A stretch of DNA of 64,000 nucleotides, taken from positions 80,336,720 to 80,400,719 of the forward strand of contig CM019215.1 of assembly GCA_009741485.1 (NCBI GenBank), written 5' to 3'. Source of the stretch: Malurus cyaneus samueli. Its lineage: Eukaryota; Chordata; Aves; Passeriformes; Maluridae. Positions 62,201 to 64,000 of the stretch are shown here, one piece after another; positions within the stretch are counted from its first letter, which is position 1, and every line of letters starts with the position of its first letter. The notes under the pieces are model-generated. The model had not been told where the DNA came from, made no database searches, and saw nothing but the letters and a program-made list of their open reading frames with translations. The position numbers were made by a program, and so were the translations under genes.

Positions 62201-64000
62201 TTTTAAGATAGAAGTTCATTATACCCTTGCTTTTTCTCTTTCTAACAGATTTTCAGAACAGCACTGGCCAAGAGTTTCAGAACTTGCTTTGGGCATTAGT
62301 GTTAAATGGATAATGAACCTGAATGATTGGCTGTTGTCTAGGAACAAAAGACCTATGTTTCTATTTTCTTCAGATCAATTGCTGAACTACCTCCAAGCAC
62401 TTTGAGTTTTCCAGTGATTGGCAGATCTCAGGTGTAATCATTCTTATTGGGACAAATTCACTTTCCCAGGAAAATTACTTTGCCAGGAAATTGCTCTCCT
62501 TTTCCCAGTAAAGTAACTTGTTGTGTTGTATGGGGGTGTGCATGTACTTTTCTCTGTGTACATGAAAAAGCTTGAGTCTATGTCTTTACCTGAGCACATT
62601 CTCATTTTAAAAATATTCAATAAAGCCCATCAGAAAGGCTGAAAGTTTTTACAGTTTTAAAATACAGTTTCACACATTTAATGCTGACACAGCTCTGTAA
62701 AATTATAGATACTTGGGAGGGTCACAAGTAAGAGGTGGAAATAGCATAATTTTTCAGAGGTCACACGGTCAATTACAGTGTGTCTTCATCTGTATAGGAA
62801 ATTTGCAGAGAGCATACTTTTCTATTATCAGAATCTCAGTAGGGAGAATTAAAATTATTTAGATATTGTGCTGATCTGTCATGACTTGGGTAAAGGAGGA
62901 TTTAATGAGATCACTGGCATTGCTTTGCCCCTGTTCTGTAGCTCACTATTCAAGAAAGTGTGAGAATTTCAGAAATAAAAAAAATACACAGAAAGCTTGA
63001 AGGGTCTTGTTGGAGAATGAGGATGTGACCAGGAAATGAAATCAGTGATTTCATTTCCTGGTTTGTCCTCAGTTGATGCCTCAAATTACATTTGCTGATC
63101 AAGGTAATGCTGGAAATTATTTGAAGAAACTGATGCTTGGTTTCTGCCCTGCTGTGACTGGGCAGTTTGAGTTCCTGTTTTGAATCCCAGGTTGTCTTAA
63201 TAGTCTGGAAATAAAGATAGCAAGCTGAAAATGCTCTTAATGTTCTTAATATTTTCAATGTTCTTACATTATATTGTTCACTTGAATTTCATAGAAATAT
63301 AAGTGTTTATTAAGCAATCTTATCTTTTAATTTTAAAATGTCAGGATTTTCATGCAAATAGGTTGTATTATCTAAACCTATACATGAACACATGCTTCAT
63401 CTCATTAAATGGAATTACATACTTTACTGGCATCTGTTCTACTAGATAATCCTAAAATTCTTTACAAACTGTTGAGGAGTAAAGAAAATGGGGAGAAAAA
63501 CTCTTCCCCTAAGTTTCAGTTTGGTTTCCAGCTTGATTTCTACCACACTGCAATGTAGTCCTGGACTGCACAGAATGAGAATGAAGCCTTGCAATCACAT
63601 CTGTTTTGAATTCCTATATCAAATAAACATTTTCTGATACCAGAAAAAATAGTATCTGCTCCAGAGAATTTTATGTAGTGTGAGGAATGTTTTGGAACAG
63701 ATTAGCTGTAATAGAATAATAGCTGAAGGTGGGTCATTAAGAGTTACTAACTGCTCATTCCCCATTGTCCTCTCTCTCCCTCTTCAAAATAGAAACTGCT
63801 ATTTGTTATGATTAGTGAAAATTAAATATCTATCTTCACCTTCCATTTGCCTCTTTTTTTTTTCTCTGTCAGAAATGATGCTACCAATCCAATCAAATAT
63901 TTTCTTCCATTTACATACATAATATAACAACATTGCAAGTAAGGCCTACTAAGGATGTGGTGGGATTTTGGATTGGCTGTTTGTTTCCAGGATGCCTATC
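59207..64000. other. Unique noncoding sequence, CNE-like at 60240-60440
   Basis: No gene. It contains T21 (59863-59883) and T19 followed by TTTG repeats (61133-61172). 60240-60440 holds TAAT-rich words (CAAACATCATTAAAC, AATAATCATTAATTACAG) in repeat-free DNA that looks like a conserved noncoding element but is untested. A long palindrome at 63018-63071 is listed separately. Confidence 0.4.
63018..63071. repeat. 54-bp near-perfect palindrome
   Basis: The core ACCAGGAAATGAAATCA (63028-63044), a single central G, and the exact reverse complement (63046-63062) make a 17-bp perfect stem. The pairing resumes outside a short mismatched stretch: TGAGGA (63018-63023) against TCCTCA (63066-63071). The one-base centre is too tight for a microRNA hairpin. 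No known element is recognised. Confidence 0.95.

Noticed and set aside
63018..63071. MicroRNA precursor
   Set aside because: The stem is too short overall and the centre has a one-base loop, unlike a Drosha/Dicer substrate.
1..64000. CRISPR arrays, operons, tRNA, rRNA or other prokaryotic features
   Set aside because: No spaced direct repeats, no clover-leaf or rRNA-like segments, and CR1 LINEs show this is vertebrate nuclear DNA.

Overview
The window reads as a piece of a bird nuclear genome. The strongest clue is several CR1 non-LTR retrotransposon remnants, two with the avian CR1 3' end next to ATTCTATGA-like octamers and others recognisable from the reverse-transcriptase reading frame. 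The rest is AT-rich DNA with long A/T homopolymers, microsatellites and no long open frame outside simple repeats. I find no intact protein-coding gene, tRNA, rRNA or CRISPR array. This looks like intron or gene-desert sequence. The open frames of 60 to 145 codons are what stop-poor or low-complexity DNA gives by chance, apart from a few that are translated CR1 relics.

Layout. 1-62 is a TTTG-rich tract. 63-2439 is unique sequence. 2440-3200 is an old CR1 piece (minus strand). 3201-13506 is unique sequence with an AT-rich tract, an AC microsatellite and A/T homopolymers. 13507-14061 is a 555-bp TTCC polypyrimidine tract broken by GCGC interruptions, part of it in a 13-bp higher-order register. 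14062-15435 is unique sequence ending in an AAT microsatellite.

15436-29382 is the striking part: one unit of about 4.6 kb present three times in direct-inverted-direct order (A+, B-, C+). There is a fold-back junction at 20031/20032 and a 25-N assembly gap (24700-24724) exactly on the B/C symmetry axis. The copies differ mainly by 1-2 base indels and homopolymer length, so an assembly or long-read fold-back artefact is the favoured explanation. A real DUP-TRP/INV-DUP-like rearrangement cannot be excluded from sequence alone.

29383-64000 is unique noncoding sequence. It holds CR1 remnants at 36668-37240 (minus), 40560-42020 (plus, interrupted reverse transcriptase), 46143-46673 (plus) and 58985-59206 (plus), A-rich CAAAA tracts, a GC-richer patch at 56700-57300, three strong hairpins (51382-51415, 56471-56506, 63018-63071), and blocks whose texture resembles conserved noncoding elements but which cannot be confirmed without alignment. 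No operon or pathway can be described. Apart from retrotransposon relics, nothing here is called as a gene.
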